In this document: piece by piece, positions 36,114 through 48,967 of the stretch
Layout: every line of letters starts with the position of its first letter
Position numbering within the stretch: the first letter of the stretch is position 1
From: Candidatus Zixiibacteriota bacterium
GTDB lineage: Bacteria; Zixibacteria; MSB-5A5; JAABVY01
Direction: 5' to 3'
DNA: 64,000 nt
Assembly: GCA_011056555.1 (NCBI GenBank)
Contig: DSEQ01000033.1
Location: forward strand, 62,001-126,000
Made by a program: the position numbers and the translations under genes
The notes under the pieces: generated by a model
Database searches by the model: none
What the model saw: only the letters and a program-made list of their open reading frames with translations
What the model was told of the DNA's origin: nothing

Positions 36114-36692
36114 ATGATTAGGGTGCTGGTTATTTTATTGATTTTAACAGGTCCGGTTTTTGCGCAGGGCTTTTCATACGGCGTACATGCCTGCGGATCA
36201 TGGCTCAAGAGCGACTTTGAAGCCGGGGGCTTTTCTTATGAGCCCGAGGACTATGAGGCCATTTACGGTCTTGGTGTGGATGGTATGTTTAAGCCGATGC
36301 TTCTGCCGATCGGGGTCGAAGCGGGATTCACCTATCTTTCCAGCAGTGAGATCGAGGGCGAGACACCCTTTAAGGCCAAGGGCCACCCCCTGTATATCAA
36401 TGGCAAGTATTATTTTAGCCCATTCACGTATGTAGGCGCCGGTCTCAATTACACTTTCTGGGATGTGGAAATTGAGGGTAATGACGTTGATGTTGACAGC
36501 AAAATTGGATTTCAGGTTGGAGTTGGTGCGGAATTCGGCGTCAGCAGCCTAAAGCTTTATGGCAGCGCATTTTATTATGTGCAGAATGGCAAATTTGCGG
36601 TAGAGGATTTTCCGATTGCGGCGGATGATGATGAAGCTGATGTTAAGCTAAAGGGAGTCCAGATCAGGGCCGGAGTAAGATTCGGCGGCTGA
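36114..36692 (+). CDS. Outer-membrane beta-barrel protein
   Basis: 192 residues from ATG 36114, six bases after GGAGG. Signal peptide (about 1-18, ending VFAQ), then alternating short strands rich in Gly, Tyr and Phe (FSYGVHACGSWLKSDF, VGAGLNYTFWDVEI, GFQVGVGAEFGVSSLKLYG) and a terminal strand VQIRAGVRFGG. This fits a small eight-stranded barrel of the OmpW/OmpA-like "outer membrane protein beta-barrel" class. Some acidic loops (EGNDVDVDS, AADDDEADV). Function unknown. Its own ribosome site and a 29-bp gap after glyS suggest read-through from that operon. Confidence 0.75.
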   Translation: MIRVLVILLILTGPVFAQGFSYGVHACGSWLKSDFEAGGFSYEPEDYEAIYGLGVDGMFKPMLLPIGVEAGFTYLSSSEIEGETPFKAKGHPLYINGKYYFSPFTYVGAGLNYTFWDVEIEGNDVDVDSKIGFQVGVGAEFGVSSLKLYGSAFYYVQNGKFAVEDFPIAADDDEADVKLKGVQIRAGVRFGG

Positions 36693-36718
36693 GCAAGAGA
36701 GTTCAAATCAAGCTGGAA

Positions 36719-38104
36719 TTAGGTTTTGGCGTCATGCAGCTTTACAACTGCCGCATAAATCAGAAGCACCGAAACATCAACTGTATAAGGCCCTATATCC
36801 AGCGAGCTCTCAAATAGCGAATGGGCAAGCCTGCCGATAAATAGAGCCAACACAATAATGCTGATATTTGTCAGACTTTGGCTGCATTTGGAATGGACAT
36901 ACGAAAATAGCAGCTTTATGAATCTCCAGATTATCCACAGGGCAATCATCAGGCCTATTATTCCAATTTCTGCGAGCTGCTGAAGATAGCCGTTGTGCAT
37001 AATGCCGCGTTCCATAGCCGATCGCAGATCGATTGAGACGATTGGATGGGTCGCCTGGGCATAATCATAGAGAAGTCTGGACACGTTGCCCGGACCTACC
37101 CCGAACAGGGGATGATCTTCAATCATCACCAGGCCTGTTTCCCATATAATGGTTCTGCCTGATAATCCGCCCAGCAGGCGCGTTACGCGCGCAAAATCCA
37201 ACAAGAGGGCCTGGGAGTGCATTATATAAAAGATGCCCAACAGACCAATCAGTATAAGGCTGAACAGAATAATATATTTTCTGTTGAGAATCAAATAGAC
37301 GGCAGCAAATACAATCAGGCCGAAAATGCTGGCACGTGAACCGCTGAGAATTAAACTGGAGATAGATAAGAGCACCCATATAAAAGCCAGAATGTTCCTG
37401 GGTTTAGTATTATTCTCCAATTGTTTCAGCACCAAAGCGGAGGCCGCTGTTGCGAAGGAGAAAACTCCAAGTGTGTTGGGATTGCCAAATATTCCCCAGA
37501 CCCGCAAATAACCCAGTGCGAAAAACTGGTAATAAGCAACCAGATATATCGGAATTGAAATGATAAAAAGGAAATATAGAAATTTTTTGAGGTCGTTTTG
37601 AGAACTGATGATATTGTATACCAGGAGAAATATGGCAAGAAATGCGAGCATCTTCATGAAACCAAATAAGGCCGAAAGTGGGAATGGGGAGAAGAGGATT
37701 GTAATTGCTGACCAGCAAAAGAGGATTATAATTGGCACCAGAATATATCTATTCGGGAGTCTAATGGGCATGGCAGAAAGCCAATACTTCATCCAGCCCA
37801 GGATGATAACTATTGAGATCGCAAACAATCTCAAAATCCTTACGCCCTCACCCTCTGGCAAGATCAGGGACTCGTAAGGAATCCATACCAGTAAAAAGTA
37901 AAGATAGCCCAGGGGCGAGAGCAGAAAAAAGGCAGCAAGAAAGAGAACCAGGACAACGGCAATCGCCTGAAGGGGCGAAAGGAATGCAAGGGTAGCCAGA
38001 ATTAAGAGATCGCAAAATATCAGAAGCAGCATTTTTTGATCCCGGATTTCTGTCAGAAATGCGTTGGTTTGAATGCCATTCATGACAGGAAAATACTGCA
38101 CCAC
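36719..38104 (-). CDS. O-antigen ligase/polymerase family membrane protein
   Basis: 461 residues from GTG 38104 (ATG 38083 is an alternative; neither has a good ribosome site). About 11-12 membrane helices surround a large periplasmic loop containing SGRTIIWETGLVMIEDHPLFGVGPGN and, further on, MHNGYLQQLAEIG, the conserved Arg, Gly and His features of the Wzy_C/O-antigen ligase superfamily. SGSRASIFGLIVF is another hallmark. It should either ligate O-antigen to lipid A core (WaaL) or polymerise a surface polysaccharide (Wzy); sequence alone cannot separate these. No glycosyltransferase cluster is adjacent. Confidence 0.88.
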   Translation of the reverse strand: MVQYFPVMNGIQTNAFLTEIRDQKMLLLIFCDLLILATLAFLSPLQAIAVVLVLFLAAFFLLSPLGYLYFLLVWIPYESLILPEGEGVRILRLFAISIVIILGWMKYWLSAMPIRLPNRYILVPIIILFCWSAITILFSPFPLSALFGFMKMLAFLAIFLLVYNIISSQNDLKKFLYFLFIISIPIYLVAYYQFFALGYLRVWGIFGNPNTLGVFSFATAASALVLKQLENNTKPRNILAFIWVLLSISSLILSGSRASIFGLIVFAAVYLILNRKYIILFSLILIGLLGIFYIMHSQALLLDFARVTRLLGGLSGRTIIWETGLVMIEDHPLFGVGPGNVSRLLYDYAQATHPIVSIDLRSAMERGIMHNGYLQQLAEIGIIGLMIALWIIWRFIKLLFSYVHSKCSQSLTNISIIVLALFIGRLAHSLFESSLDIGPYTVDVSVLLIYAAVVKLHDAKT

Positions 38105-38131
38105 CCGATTTTATCAAGCGAAATATTTGAA

Positions 38132-38160
38132 TTGTAAATGAACCAAACAGGTATTAATAT
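38132..38160 (+). promoter_or_regulatory. Putative promoter of the tilS operon
   Basis: TTGTAA (38132-38137), 17-bp spacer, TAATAT (38155-38160). If real, the start near 38167 would favour ATG 38181 over ATG 38169 for tilS. Confidence 0.4.
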
Positions 38161-38168
38161 TGTAGAGT

Positions 38169-39551
38169 ATGATTAATATTATGGAAAAGCTTTTAATCAG
38201 ACTGGTCGAGCGAGGCGACAAAATCGTCATCGGGCTTTCCGGCGGGCCGGATTCAGTCTTTCTTGCGCATTTCCTGAACTCATTGAAGAAGGAGAAATCA
38301 CTCGATCTCTGCCTGGCCCATCTCAACTATAAGCTCAGGGGCAGGGACTCGGACTTAGATGAGCAGTTCTGCCGTGAGCTCGCAGGCAGACTCGATTTGC
38401 CGCTGGAAGTTGAAATTGCCGACCTGTCCGGCTTAAAAGACACCCCCGGCAATATCCAGTCTGAAGCGAGGCAGAGACGAATGCGTTTTTATGAATCGGT
38501 GGCACGGAAATATGATTGCAATAAAATCGCCCTGGGACATACCCTCGATGACAATATCGAGACCATTCTCGGAAATATATTCCGTGGATGCGGGCTGGCC
38601 GGATTATCGGGGATGCGGCCGTGGTTCGGAAATATTATCAGGCCGCTTCTTGATACCGCGAAAGCCGATATACTGCTATATCTAAACAAAAACAAAATCG
38701 CCTATAGAATCGATGCCTCGAATCTACAGAGCGATTACACAAGAAATAAGATCAGGAACATAATTCTGCCCAAAATTGTGGATCAGATCAATCCGGGAGT
38801 TTATGAGGCGGTGAATAGACTTTCATGGCTCGCTGCGGAAGCTCATGAATATTTTGAGAAATTTTCGGATAGTTTCCTGGATCGGCACAGCTCATATTCC
38901 CTACAAAATAATATCATCATCCCGCTTGCGGAATTTACCGCGCTGGATAAGATTCTGAAAAGACATATTCTGAAGAGGTCGATCGAAAAACTTTCCGGCA
39001 ACGAGCGCGATATCGCAGCATTTGACATAATCGATTCTGCTTTGAATATATACGAGACTCCAACCGGAACCCGCGCCGATCTGGGGGGCGGTCTGATGAT
39101 TGAGAAGGCCTCTGAGAGCCTGGTTATATTCAGGCCCGTCGGCAGAATCGAACCGACATTCGTGACAATTCCGGGAAAAAGCATATTGCAAAGTTTCAAT
39201 TTAATGTTAAATTCAGAAGTAGGGAGTGTGGCCCCAGAGGTGAGACATTTAAAAGACAATTTTAAGGTAATTCTCGATTATGACAAACTCAAAGGAGAAC
39301 TGGAAGTAAGGCAATTTCGGGAGGGCGAATACTTCCGGCCGCTGGGAATGATGAAGCCAAAGAAGCTGAGCGACTTCTTTATCGATCGCAAAGTCCCGCG
39401 CGCCCTCAGGATGGAAATCCCGCTCCTGCTCTGCAGCGGTGAAATCGCCTGGGTAATTGGAGAAGAAATTTCTGAGCAATTCAAACTTGATCGTACAACC
39501 AGGCAAGCGGTGAAACTTTGGGTAGAAAAAGTTGTTAGAGATGGCAAGTAA
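38169..39551 (+). CDS. tilS: tRNA(Ile)-lysidine synthase TilS
   Basis: 460 residues (ATG 38169; ATG 38181 also in frame). The N-type ATP pyrophosphatase P-loop is VIGLSGGPDSVFLAHFL (about 19-35), followed by LAHLNYKLRGRDSDLDEQFC and ALGHTLDDNIETIL, both typical of TilS, and a C-terminal domain with FREGEYFRPLGMMKPKKLSDFFIDRKVPR. It converts C34 of tRNA-Ile(CAU) to lysidine, so AUA codons are read as Ile. That matters here because lpxC appears to start at AUA. The end overlaps hpt, as often seen in the tilS-hpt-ftsH order. Confidence 0.95.
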   Translation: MINIMEKLLIRLVERGDKIVIGLSGGPDSVFLAHFLNSLKKEKSLDLCLAHLNYKLRGRDSDLDEQFCRELAGRLDLPLEVEIADLSGLKDTPGNIQSEARQRRMRFYESVARKYDCNKIALGHTLDDNIETILGNIFRGCGLAGLSGMRPWFGNIIRPLLDTAKADILLYLNKNKIAYRIDASNLQSDYTRNKIRNIILPKIVDQINPGVYEAVNRLSWLAAEAHEYFEKFSDSFLDRHSSYSLQNNIIIPLAEFTALDKILKRHILKRSIEKLSGNERDIAAFDIIDSALNIYETPTGTRADLGGGLMIEKASESLVIFRPVGRIEPTFVTIPGKSILQSFNLMLNSEVGSVAPEVRHLKDNFKVILDYDKLKGELEVRQFREGEYFRPLGMMKPKKLSDFFIDRKVPRALRMEIPLLLCSGEIAWVIGEEISEQFKLDRTTRQAVKLWVEKVVRDGK

Positions 39552-40077
39552 AGTGGCGGAAATAACGCAGATATTGAGTGAATCCCAGATTCAAAAACGA
39601 GTCTCTGAGATGGCCGATCGGATAAGCCGGGAGTATTCCGGTAAGAGGCCGATATTAATCGGAATTTTGAAGGGGTCTTATATGTTTCTCGCCGATTTGA
39701 CGCGAAGGATGGAAATAGAACATGAGATTGATTTTATGATGGTATCGAGCTATGATAACGATCCCCATGAATCAGGCAATGTTAAGCTCATGCTGGATTT
39801 GAGCCGAAATATTTCAGGAGAGCATGTTATCATAGTTGAAGATATAGTTGACAGCGGAAAGACATTAAATTATATCTATCACAATCTTTTAATGCGGAAA
39901 CCGAAATCGCTTGAGATTGTAACACTTCTGGACAAGTCAGAGCGCAGAGAGATTGAAATTGACATAAAATATGTCGGTTTTGAGATTCCGAATCGCTTCG
40001 TGTTCGGTTATGGCCTGGATGACGCGGAGATGTTTCGCGGTCTTCCATTCATAGCCTACAGGGATGAGAAAGGATAG
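39541..40077 (+). CDS. hpt: Hypoxanthine phosphoribosyltransferase
   Basis: 178 residues from ATG 39541 (a TTG at 39532 is in frame). The phosphoribosyl pyrophosphate motif is VIIVEDIVDSGKTL, and GILKGSYMFLADLTRRM, MMVSSYDND and NRFVFGYGLDDAEMFRGLPFIA match bacterial HPRT. It salvages hypoxanthine and guanine into IMP/GMP. The gene overlaps the end of tilS by 11 bases and is followed after three bases by ftsH. Confidence 0.94.
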   Translation: MASKVAEITQILSESQIQKRVSEMADRISREYSGKRPILIGILKGSYMFLADLTRRMEIEHEIDFMMVSSYDNDPHESGNVKLMLDLSRNISGEHVIIVEDIVDSGKTLNYIYHNLLMRKPKSLEIVTLLDKSERREIEIDIKYVGFEIPNRFVFGYGLDDAEMFRGLPFIAYRDEKG

Positions 40078-40080
40078 AGA

Positions 40081-42054
40081 TTGAAAGAGAATTTTAAGAA
40101 ATATTTTTCATCGGATGATGACGATAAAAGGCCGCCCCGTAAACCGGCTGACAAGAAGAGGCCGCCGAGCGAAGAACGCAAGGATGAATTCAACTGGAAG
40201 AAAAGTGGGCGTACGCTGTTTTTCTGGGCTATTATCATAATAGTTTTTATCTTCGCGTTCAAGATGCTTTCCTCGGGTGGAGCAGATATTATCGAACTTG
40301 AGTACAGCCAGTATATAAAGCAGCTCAAGCAGGATAATATCCAGGAAGTAGTCATGGCGGAGAAGGAGATCGAGGGCAAATTCAGGCAGCCCTATTCCGG
40401 CACTGTCAGGGGCACCGCCAGGGAATTCCAACGCTTCAAAACAGTGATGCCGGTAAAATCCTATGAAGAAGTCAAGCTTCTCTTAGAGCATGATGTGAAT
40501 ATTAAAGCCCGGATTGATGATTGGGGCTGGATAACTATATTAATCGGCTCCGCCCCCTGGATTCTCCTGATTCTGTTCTTTTTCTTCATGATGCGCCAGA
40601 TGCAGTCCGGCGGGCCCAAAGGGCTTTTCTCTTTCGGTAAAAGCAAGGCGCGCCTGGCATCCGATGTGGGGCCAAAGGTTACCTTTGCCGATGTGGCTGG
40701 ATGTGATGAAGCCAAGGAGGAGCTCGAGGAGATTATCGAATTCTTGAAGGAGCCCGGCAAATTCCAGAAACTGGGAGGCAAGATTCCCAAGGGCGCATTG
40801 CTTTTGGGCTCTCCCGGCACCGGCAAGACCCTGCTGGCACGCGCAGTAGCCGGTGAAGCCGGAGTACCCTTCTTCTCGATGTCCGGATCCGATTTTGTGG
40901 AGATGTTCGTGGGAGTTGGTGCCTCCCGTGTGCGCGATCTTTTCGACCAGGGCAAAAAGAACGCCCCCTGCATTATATTTATTGATGAAATTGACGCTGT
41001 CGGACGGCATCGCGGCGCGGGTCTCGGAGGCGGTCATGATGAACGCGAGCAGACATTAAATCAGCTCCTGGTTGAGATGGATGGCTTTGATGCCAATGAC
41101 GGCGTAATCCTGATAGCCGCCACGAACCGTCCCGATGTTCTTGACCCGGCCCTTCTGCGTCCCGGACGATTTGACCGACGGATTGTGGTCGATCAGCCCG
41201 ACGTCAAGGGGAGACGAGGGATTTTCGAGGTGCATGTCCGAAAAATAAATCTGGCTGATGATGTTGATCTTGAAATCCTGGCCCGTGCCACCCCCGGCAT
41301 GTCGGGAGCCGACATCGCTAACATGGTAAATGAGGCGGCGCTTCTGGCTGCCCGCCGGGAGCATGACAAGGTCTATATGGTGGATATGGAAGATGCCAAG
41401 GATAAGGTCATTCTTGGAACCGAAAGGCGCTCACTGGTAATCAATGAAGAGGAGAAAAAGACCACCGCATATCATGAGGCCGGGCATGCGCTTTTGGGGA
41501 AGCTTCTGCCCAAGGCTGATCCCGTTTATAAAGTCACTATTATTCCCCGCGGCATGTCTCTGGGACAGACTTCCTCGCTTCCGGTTGATGAGAAGCGTAC
41601 CTACACCAAGGAATATCTGGAGGCAATGCTGGTAGTATTCATGGGCGGGCGGGTGGCCGAAAAGCTGGTCTTTGACCATCTCTCCACCGGCGCCGGCAAC
41701 GATCTTGCCCGGGCAACAGAGCTGACACGGAAAATGGTCTGCGACTGGGGCATGTCCGAATCACTCGGCGCTCTTACTTTCGGCAAGAAAGACAACGAAG
41801 TCTTCCTGGGCAGGGACATCATCCGGGATCGCAACTACTCCGAGGAAACTGCCCGTCAGATCGATATCGAGGTACGTAAAATTATAGAAGATGCCGAAAA
41901 CCGGGCCAGGGAACTTCTGGAAGCCAATGTTGATAAACTGCATAAAATCGCTGAAGCTCTTCTGGAAAGAGAACTGCTTGACGGCGAGGACCTGGAAAAA
42001 ATCATAAATGGTGAAGAACTGGAGGAAATTCCGGCCCCCTCCTCCAAAACATAG
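40081..42054 (+). CDS. ftsH: ATP-dependent zinc metalloprotease FtsH
   Basis: 657 residues from TTG 40081. A charged Lys/Arg/Pro-rich N-terminus (about 1-45) precedes the first membrane helix (about 46-64), a periplasmic domain (about 70-160) and the second helix (about 155-180). The AAA+ domain has Walker A GSPGTGKT (about 243), Walker [16 protein letters not shown] and the SRH segment [20 protein letters not shown]. The protease domain has the zinc motif HEAGH (465-469) and later [13 protein letters not shown]. FtsH degrades membrane proteins and, in enterobacteria, LpxC itself, which is notable given the lipid A genes nearby. Confidence 0.96.
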   Translation: MKENFKKYFSSDDDDKRPPRKPADKKRPPSEERKDEFNWKKSGRTLFFWAIIIIVFIFAFKMLSSGGADIIELEYSQYIKQLKQDNIQEVVMAEKEIEGKFRQPYSGTVRGTAREFQRFKTVMPVKSYEEVKLLLEHDVNIKARIDDWGWITILIGSAPWILLILFFFFMMRQMQSGGPKGLFSFGKSKARLASDVGPKVTFADVAGCDEAKEELEEIIEFLKEPGKFQKLGGKIPKGALLLGSPGTGKTLLARAVAGEAGVPFFSMSGSDFVEMFVGVGASRVRDLFDQGKKNAPCIIFIDEIDAVGRHRGAGLGGGHDEREQTLNQLLVEMDGFDANDGVILIAATNRPDVLDPALLRPGRFDRRIVVDQPDVKGRRGIFEVHVRKINLADDVDLEILARATPGMSGADIANMVNEAALLAARREHDKVYMVDMEDAKDKVILGTERRSLVINEEEKKTTAYHEAGHALLGKLLPKADPVYKVTIIPRGMSLGQTSSLPVDEKRTYTKEYLEAMLVVFMGGRVAEKLVFDHLSTGAGNDLARATELTRKMVCDWGMSESLGALTFGKKDNEVFLGRDIIRDRNYSEETARQIDIEVRKIIEDAENRARELLEANVDKLHKIAEALLERELLDGEDLEKIINGEELEEIPAPSSKT

Positions 42055-42059
42055 AATTG

Positions 42060-42908
42060 ATGAGATCAGAATTAAGGCCGATTATTATCGGCAGCAGCCG
42101 TTTTGATTTTTCCCGTCCCTATGTTATGGGAATCCTGAATGTTACTCCGGATTCCTTCTCAGATGGCGGGAATTTTTTTGCAAAAGATAAGGCCGTCGAG
42201 CATGCATTGCGCATGCAGGATGAGGGCGCGGATATTATAGACATCGGCGGCGAATCCACACGCCCCGGTTCTGATCCAATTGGCGTAGATGAAGAACTGG
42301 AACGGGTGCTGCCGGTAATCGAAGCGCTCGCTCCGGAAATAAAGGTTCCTATTTCTATTGATACCCGCAAAGCGCGGGTAGCTGAAATCGCGCTCGAATC
42401 GGGCGCTTCTCTGATCAATGACATTACCGCCCTGAGAGGTGATAATCAAATGGCGGCGCTGGCGGCCTCGCGTAATGTGCCGGTAATAATCATGCATATT
42501 AAAGGCACCCCTAAAAACATGCAGAAAAATCCCGTCTATGTGGATTTGATTGGCGAGATCAGCGAATATTTTGAGGAGAGTATTGGTATCGCTGAGGCAG
42601 CTGGCCTAAAGAGAGACAAATTGATTCTCGATCCGGGCATCGGATTCGGCAAGACCTACGAAAATAATTTTGAGTTGATAAGCAGGCTCGGAGATTTCAA
42701 AAAGTTCGGCTTGCCTCTTATTGTGGGAGCCTCGCGCAAGCGCTTTCTCTCCATCGATAATAAGTACCCAGAGACAGAGCGTCTGGAGCAATCGCTTGCG
42801 GCGGCCTGCGCGGCGGTGGCAAACGGCGCTGATTTTGTGCGGGTCCATGATGTGCTTTCGACTAAAAAAGCGCTCTGGGCCTTTTCAAATATCGACATTT
42901 CTCGATAA
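42060..42908 (+). CDS. folP: Dihydropteroate synthase FolP
   Basis: 282 residues from ATG 42060 (TTG 42057 directly before it is possible). Family motifs: MGILNVTPDSFSDGGNFF, DEGADIIDIGGESTRPGSDP, PISIDTRKARVAEIALESGASLINDI, MHIKGTPKNMQ, LDPGIGFGKTYENNFELI and GASRKRFL. It condenses p-aminobenzoate with the pterin diphosphate in folate synthesis. The ftsH-folP-cdaA order is conserved in many Gram-negative lineages. It starts a few bases after ftsH. Confidence 0.95.
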   Translation: MRSELRPIIIGSSRFDFSRPYVMGILNVTPDSFSDGGNFFAKDKAVEHALRMQDEGADIIDIGGESTRPGSDPIGVDEELERVLPVIEALAPEIKVPISIDTRKARVAEIALESGASLINDITALRGDNQMAALAASRNVPVIIMHIKGTPKNMQKNPVYVDLIGEISEYFEESIGIAEAAGLKRDKLILDPGIGFGKTYENNFELISRLGDFKKFGLPLIVGASRKRFLSIDNKYPETERLEQSLAAACAAVANGADFVRVHDVLSTKKALWAFSNIDISR

Positions 42909-42932
42909 ATTCTATCTTGCTTTCAAGTTTAC

Positions 42933-42961
42933 TTGCAATTTTAAAAAAATAATAATATCAT
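42933..42961 (+). promoter_or_regulatory. Putative internal promoter before cdaA
   Basis: TTGCAA (42933-42938), 17-bp spacer of A/T-rich sequence, TATCAT (42956-42961), start near 42968, 16 bp before ATG 42984. Confidence 0.4.
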
Positions 42962-42983
42962 GTTGTTTTAGCCTGGAAATAAG

Positions 42984-45839
<2,856 letters not shown>

Positions 45840-45857
45840 AGTGGTTATAATAACAAT

Positions 45858-46133
45858 TTGCAGAGCAAAGAAGTAAAAATAGTTAATAAATACGGCTTAC
45901 ATGCGCGGCCATCAGCCCAACTTGTGAAAACAGCCGCCTTCTTCAAATCCGACATTTACCTGGAAAAAGATGGTTTGAAGGTCAACGGCAAATCCATTAT
46001 GGGCGTTATGATGCTTGCCGCGGAATTTAACTCCACCGTGGTAATCTCTGCCGATGGGCCCGATGAAAAAGAGGCTGTGGAGGTGCTCTCAAAATTATTG
46101 AGCAGCGATTTTCAGGAAGTCTATGATGAATAA
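45858..46133 (+). CDS. ptsH: Phosphocarrier protein HPr
   Basis: 91 residues from TTG 45858. The phosphorylation site His15 is in GLHARPSA, and Ser46 in NGKSIMGVMMLAA is at the canonical place used by HPr kinase. This is a full-length HPr. The next gene, overlapping by 11 bases, is enzyme I. No EII permease is in the window, so the pair may serve a regulatory PTS or an EII elsewhere in the genome. Confidence 0.94.
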   Translation: MQSKEVKIVNKYGLHARPSAQLVKTAAFFKSDIYLEKDGLKVNGKSIMGVMMLAAEFNSTVVISADGPDEKEAVEVLSKLLSSDFQEVYDE

Positions 46134-47919
46134 GCATTCTGCTGAAAGAGAACAACTTAACGGCATCGGGGTCTCCCCCGGAATCGCCTGCGGAAAGGCC
46201 TTCCTGCACATCTCCGGATTCCCGGAATATAAAGAGGAAGTAATTACAGAGAAATCCATTCCCCTGGAAATCGAGAAGGTCAAACGGGCATTTGAGCAGA
46301 CCAGCCATGATATGGAGCAAATCAAGGCGCAGGCGGCCGAATCCGAAAACATCGATTTGACCGGTGTGCTGGACGCCCAGATTCTCATCGTGGCCGATCC
46401 GGAATTCAAAAACCAGGTGATTGATAAGATCGAATCCCTGCATTATTCGGCGATTTTTGCGTTCACATCATCAGTAAATGACAATATCGAGCTGCTATCC
46501 CGTTCCAAAGATCCCTATATGAGGGAGATGATCGCTGATATCGAGACCGTTTCGAATCATATCCTAAAACATCTACTGGGCGAGCGGCATAAGGAATTAA
46601 CCGGATTTGTCGAGCCGGCGATCCTTTTTGCCTCCTATTTCAATCCGGGCGAAATACTGGAGATGCCCAATCTCAATGTGAGCGGTTTTGTGACCGAGAG
46701 AGGCGGTCCCACCTCGCATATGGGGCTTTTTGCAAAGTCACTGGGTATTCCCGCGGTGGTGGCAGTAAAGGCGAACCTGAAACAGATCCCATCTGGAAGC
46801 AAAATCATAATTGACGGAAGCAAGGGAACCGTGATAATAAATCCCGGGGATGAGGAATGGGAGGAATATCAGAAGATCTCGCATGAAAGGCGCGAGGCGC
46901 GTTTCAAAAGATTCCAGAAGATACACGAGTTGCCCTCCGCCACTCGTGACTCGCATCATGTGGATATTATGGCCAATCTGGATTTGCCCACATCGCTGGA
47001 TGAAATACTGGCACATGAAGGTGTAGGAATCGGCCTCTATCGCACCGAGTTCCTTTATCTGAAAAGGGCCAATTTCCCCTCTGAGGACGACCAGACTAAA
47101 GTATATTATGACATAGCCAAAAAGTTTGCCCCGCAGAATGTAATCTTGAGGACCTTTGATCTGGGCGGAGATAAGCTGACGGATTATTTCAAATCCGAGT
47201 TTGAAATCAATCCTGCTCTGGGATGGCGGGCTATCCGTTTTTCCCTCGATGTCGCGCCTATCTTCGAGGTTCAGCTGAGGGCGATGCTGAAAGCCTCCAC
47301 CCTTAAGAATGTCAGTATTATGCTGCCGCTTATCACGACCCTGGACGAGGTGCAAAAGTCCAAAGAAATATTGGAGAGAATAAAGAACGATCTGCGTCAA
47401 GAAAAGGCGCCCTTTGATGAGAATATAAAATTCGGCATTATGATTGAAACTCCGGCCGCCGTTTTTATAGCTGATGCATTGGCCAGGGAAGTGGATTTCT
47501 TCTCTATCGGCACCAACGATCTAACCCAGTACACTTTGGCTGTGGATAGAAACAATAAACGGGTGGCCAAGCATTTCCAGGCGCTGCATCCGGCAGTGCT
47601 TCACTCTATCAAGAAAACGGTCGAATCCGCCCACAAAGCCGGAAAAACGGTGGGAATATGCGGCGAGATTGCGGGCGATCCTCTGGCCACCAAGTTACTG
47701 GTCGGGCTTGGGGTGGATTCACTCTCCATGAACCCAGCCTCCATTCCTGTTGTTAAGGGTGTACTACCGAAGATTGATTTTGAGGAGGCGCTTAAATTCG
47801 CCGAGAGGGTTCTTTCAATGGCCAGCGAGAAGGAGATTACGGAAATATTGATTAAGGACTTTAAGGAGAGCAACCTTAATAATTCCGCCAATAAAAAGGG
47901 AGAGTTGAGAAATGCCTGA
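46123..47919 (+). CDS. ptsI: PTS enzyme I (phosphoenolpyruvate-protein phosphotransferase)
   Basis: 598 residues from ATG 46123. The N-terminal HPr-binding domain is followed by the phosphohistidine loop GGPTSHMGLFAKSLGIPAVV (His199) and the PEP-binding TIM barrel (GVGIGLYRTEFLYL, ILRTFDLGGDK, MIETPAAVFIAD, DFFSIGTNDLTQYTLAVDR, CGEIAGDPLAT with its catalytic Cys). No GAF domain precedes it, so it is the standard EI, not EI-Ntr. It passes phosphate from PEP to HPr. The end overlaps the PGI/PMI gene by eight bases. Confidence 0.96.
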   Translation: MMNKHSAEREQLNGIGVSPGIACGKAFLHISGFPEYKEEVITEKSIPLEIEKVKRAFEQTSHDMEQIKAQAAESENIDLTGVLDAQILIVADPEFKNQVIDKIESLHYSAIFAFTSSVNDNIELLSRSKDPYMREMIADIETVSNHILKHLLGERHKELTGFVEPAILFASYFNPGEILEMPNLNVSGFVTERGGPTSHMGLFAKSLGIPAVVAVKANLKQIPSGSKIIIDGSKGTVIINPGDEEWEEYQKISHERREARFKRFQKIHELPSATRDSHHVDIMANLDLPTSLDEILAHEGVGIGLYRTEFLYLKRANFPSEDDQTKVYYDIAKKFAPQNVILRTFDLGGDKLTDYFKSEFEINPALGWRAIRFSLDVAPIFEVQLRAMLKASTLKNVSIMLPLITTLDEVQKSKEILERIKNDLRQEKAPFDENIKFGIMIETPAAVFIADALAREVDFFSIGTNDLTQYTLAVDRNNKRVAKHFQALHPAVLHSIKKTVESAHKAGKTVGICGEIAGDPLATKLLVGLGVDSLSMNPASIPVVKGVLPKIDFEEALKFAERVLSMASEKEITEILIKDFKESNLNNSANKKGELRNA

Positions 47920-48967
47920 CTTTGCGAGTTTAAAAGACAAGTATGATTCAGAGGGGATGTATGATAAAATAGTCGATTTTCCCTCGCAGTTCGAAGAAGG
48001 CTGGGAGATAGGAAAATCGGCGGATCTTCCGGACGTTGATCCCGGCGTAATTAAAAATATTGTAGTCTGCGGTCTGGGAGGCTCGGCTATCGGAGGGGAC
48101 CTTGTCAGAAGTTACCTGGCGTATCAGCTGGGCGTTCCCATGTATATCTGCCGCCATTACAAGGTTCCGGAATATGTCAACCAGTTTTCTCTGTGTATCA
48201 TTTCCAGCTATTCCGGCAATACCGAGGAAACTTTGTCGGCCTATGATGATGCCAGGAGCCGCGGGGCGTTGATTTTTGCGATTACATCCAATGGCAAGCT
48301 GAGAGAAAAAGCGCTTGCAGATGCTTATAAGGTAATCGAGATTCCCCCCGGCTTTCCTCCTCGGGCGGCGCTGGGATACTCTTTTGTACCCATGCTGGTG
48401 GCGCTCGCGCGCATGGGTTTCTGTAAAGGTGTTAATTCCGATATCAAGGGCACGATCGAATTTATGCGGGAAAATGTAAAGAATTTTACTCTCGACAAAA
48501 AGGACAATCCCGCCATGCTCGCCGCGCAAAAAATGCATAACAGGTTTCCGCTCATATATGGGGGCCATGATTATATCGATGCAGTGGCGGTCAGGTTTAA
48601 GGGGCAAATCTGTGAGAATGCCAAGCAGCTTGCCTTTTTCAACTTCTTTCCCGAATTCAATCACAATGAGCTGGTAGGATGGGGCGAGATGGAACCTTTT
48701 AAGGACATGCTCTACACGGTGATTTTGAAGGATAAAGCCGATCATGACCGTGTCTCAATTAGGATGAAGATCGTTGCGGATATTATCAGGGGGAAGGGAG
48801 TTGATGCGCTCGAATATGAATCCTCCGGTCCCAACCTCCTGGCCCGGATGTTCTCATTGATTCAATTCGGGGATTTTACAAGCCTCTATCTGGCGCTTTT
48901 AAATCAGGTCGATCCTACTCCGGTCAAGGTTATCGATTATTTGAAAAATAAATTATCAGAAGTTTGA
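47912..48967 (+). CDS. Bifunctional phosphoglucose/phosphomannose isomerase (SIS-domain type)
   Basis: 351 residues. SIS domain 1 has VVCGLGGSAIGGDLVRSYL and ISSYSGNTEETLSAYDDA, matching the archaeal-type PGI/PMI family; EFNHNELVGW includes the catalytic His region and the C-terminal segment has QFGDFTSLYLAL. The enzyme interconverts glucose-6-P or mannose-6-P with fructose-6-P. It overlaps ptsI and precedes the four unknown membrane genes with a four-base overlap, so the PTS pair, this isomerase and the membrane module look like one transcript. Confidence 0.9.
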   Translation: MPDFASLKDKYDSEGMYDKIVDFPSQFEEGWEIGKSADLPDVDPGVIKNIVVCGLGGSAIGGDLVRSYLAYQLGVPMYICRHYKVPEYVNQFSLCIISSYSGNTEETLSAYDDARSRGALIFAITSNGKLREKALADAYKVIEIPPGFPPRAALGYSFVPMLVALARMGFCKGVNSDIKGTIEFMRENVKNFTLDKKDNPAMLAAQKMHNRFPLIYGGHDYIDAVAVRFKGQICENAKQLAFFNFFPEFNHNELVGWGEMEPFKDMLYTVILKDKADHDRVSIRMKIVADIIRGKGVDALEYESSGPNLLARMFSLIQFGDFTSLYLALLNQVDPTPVKVIDYLKNKLSEV

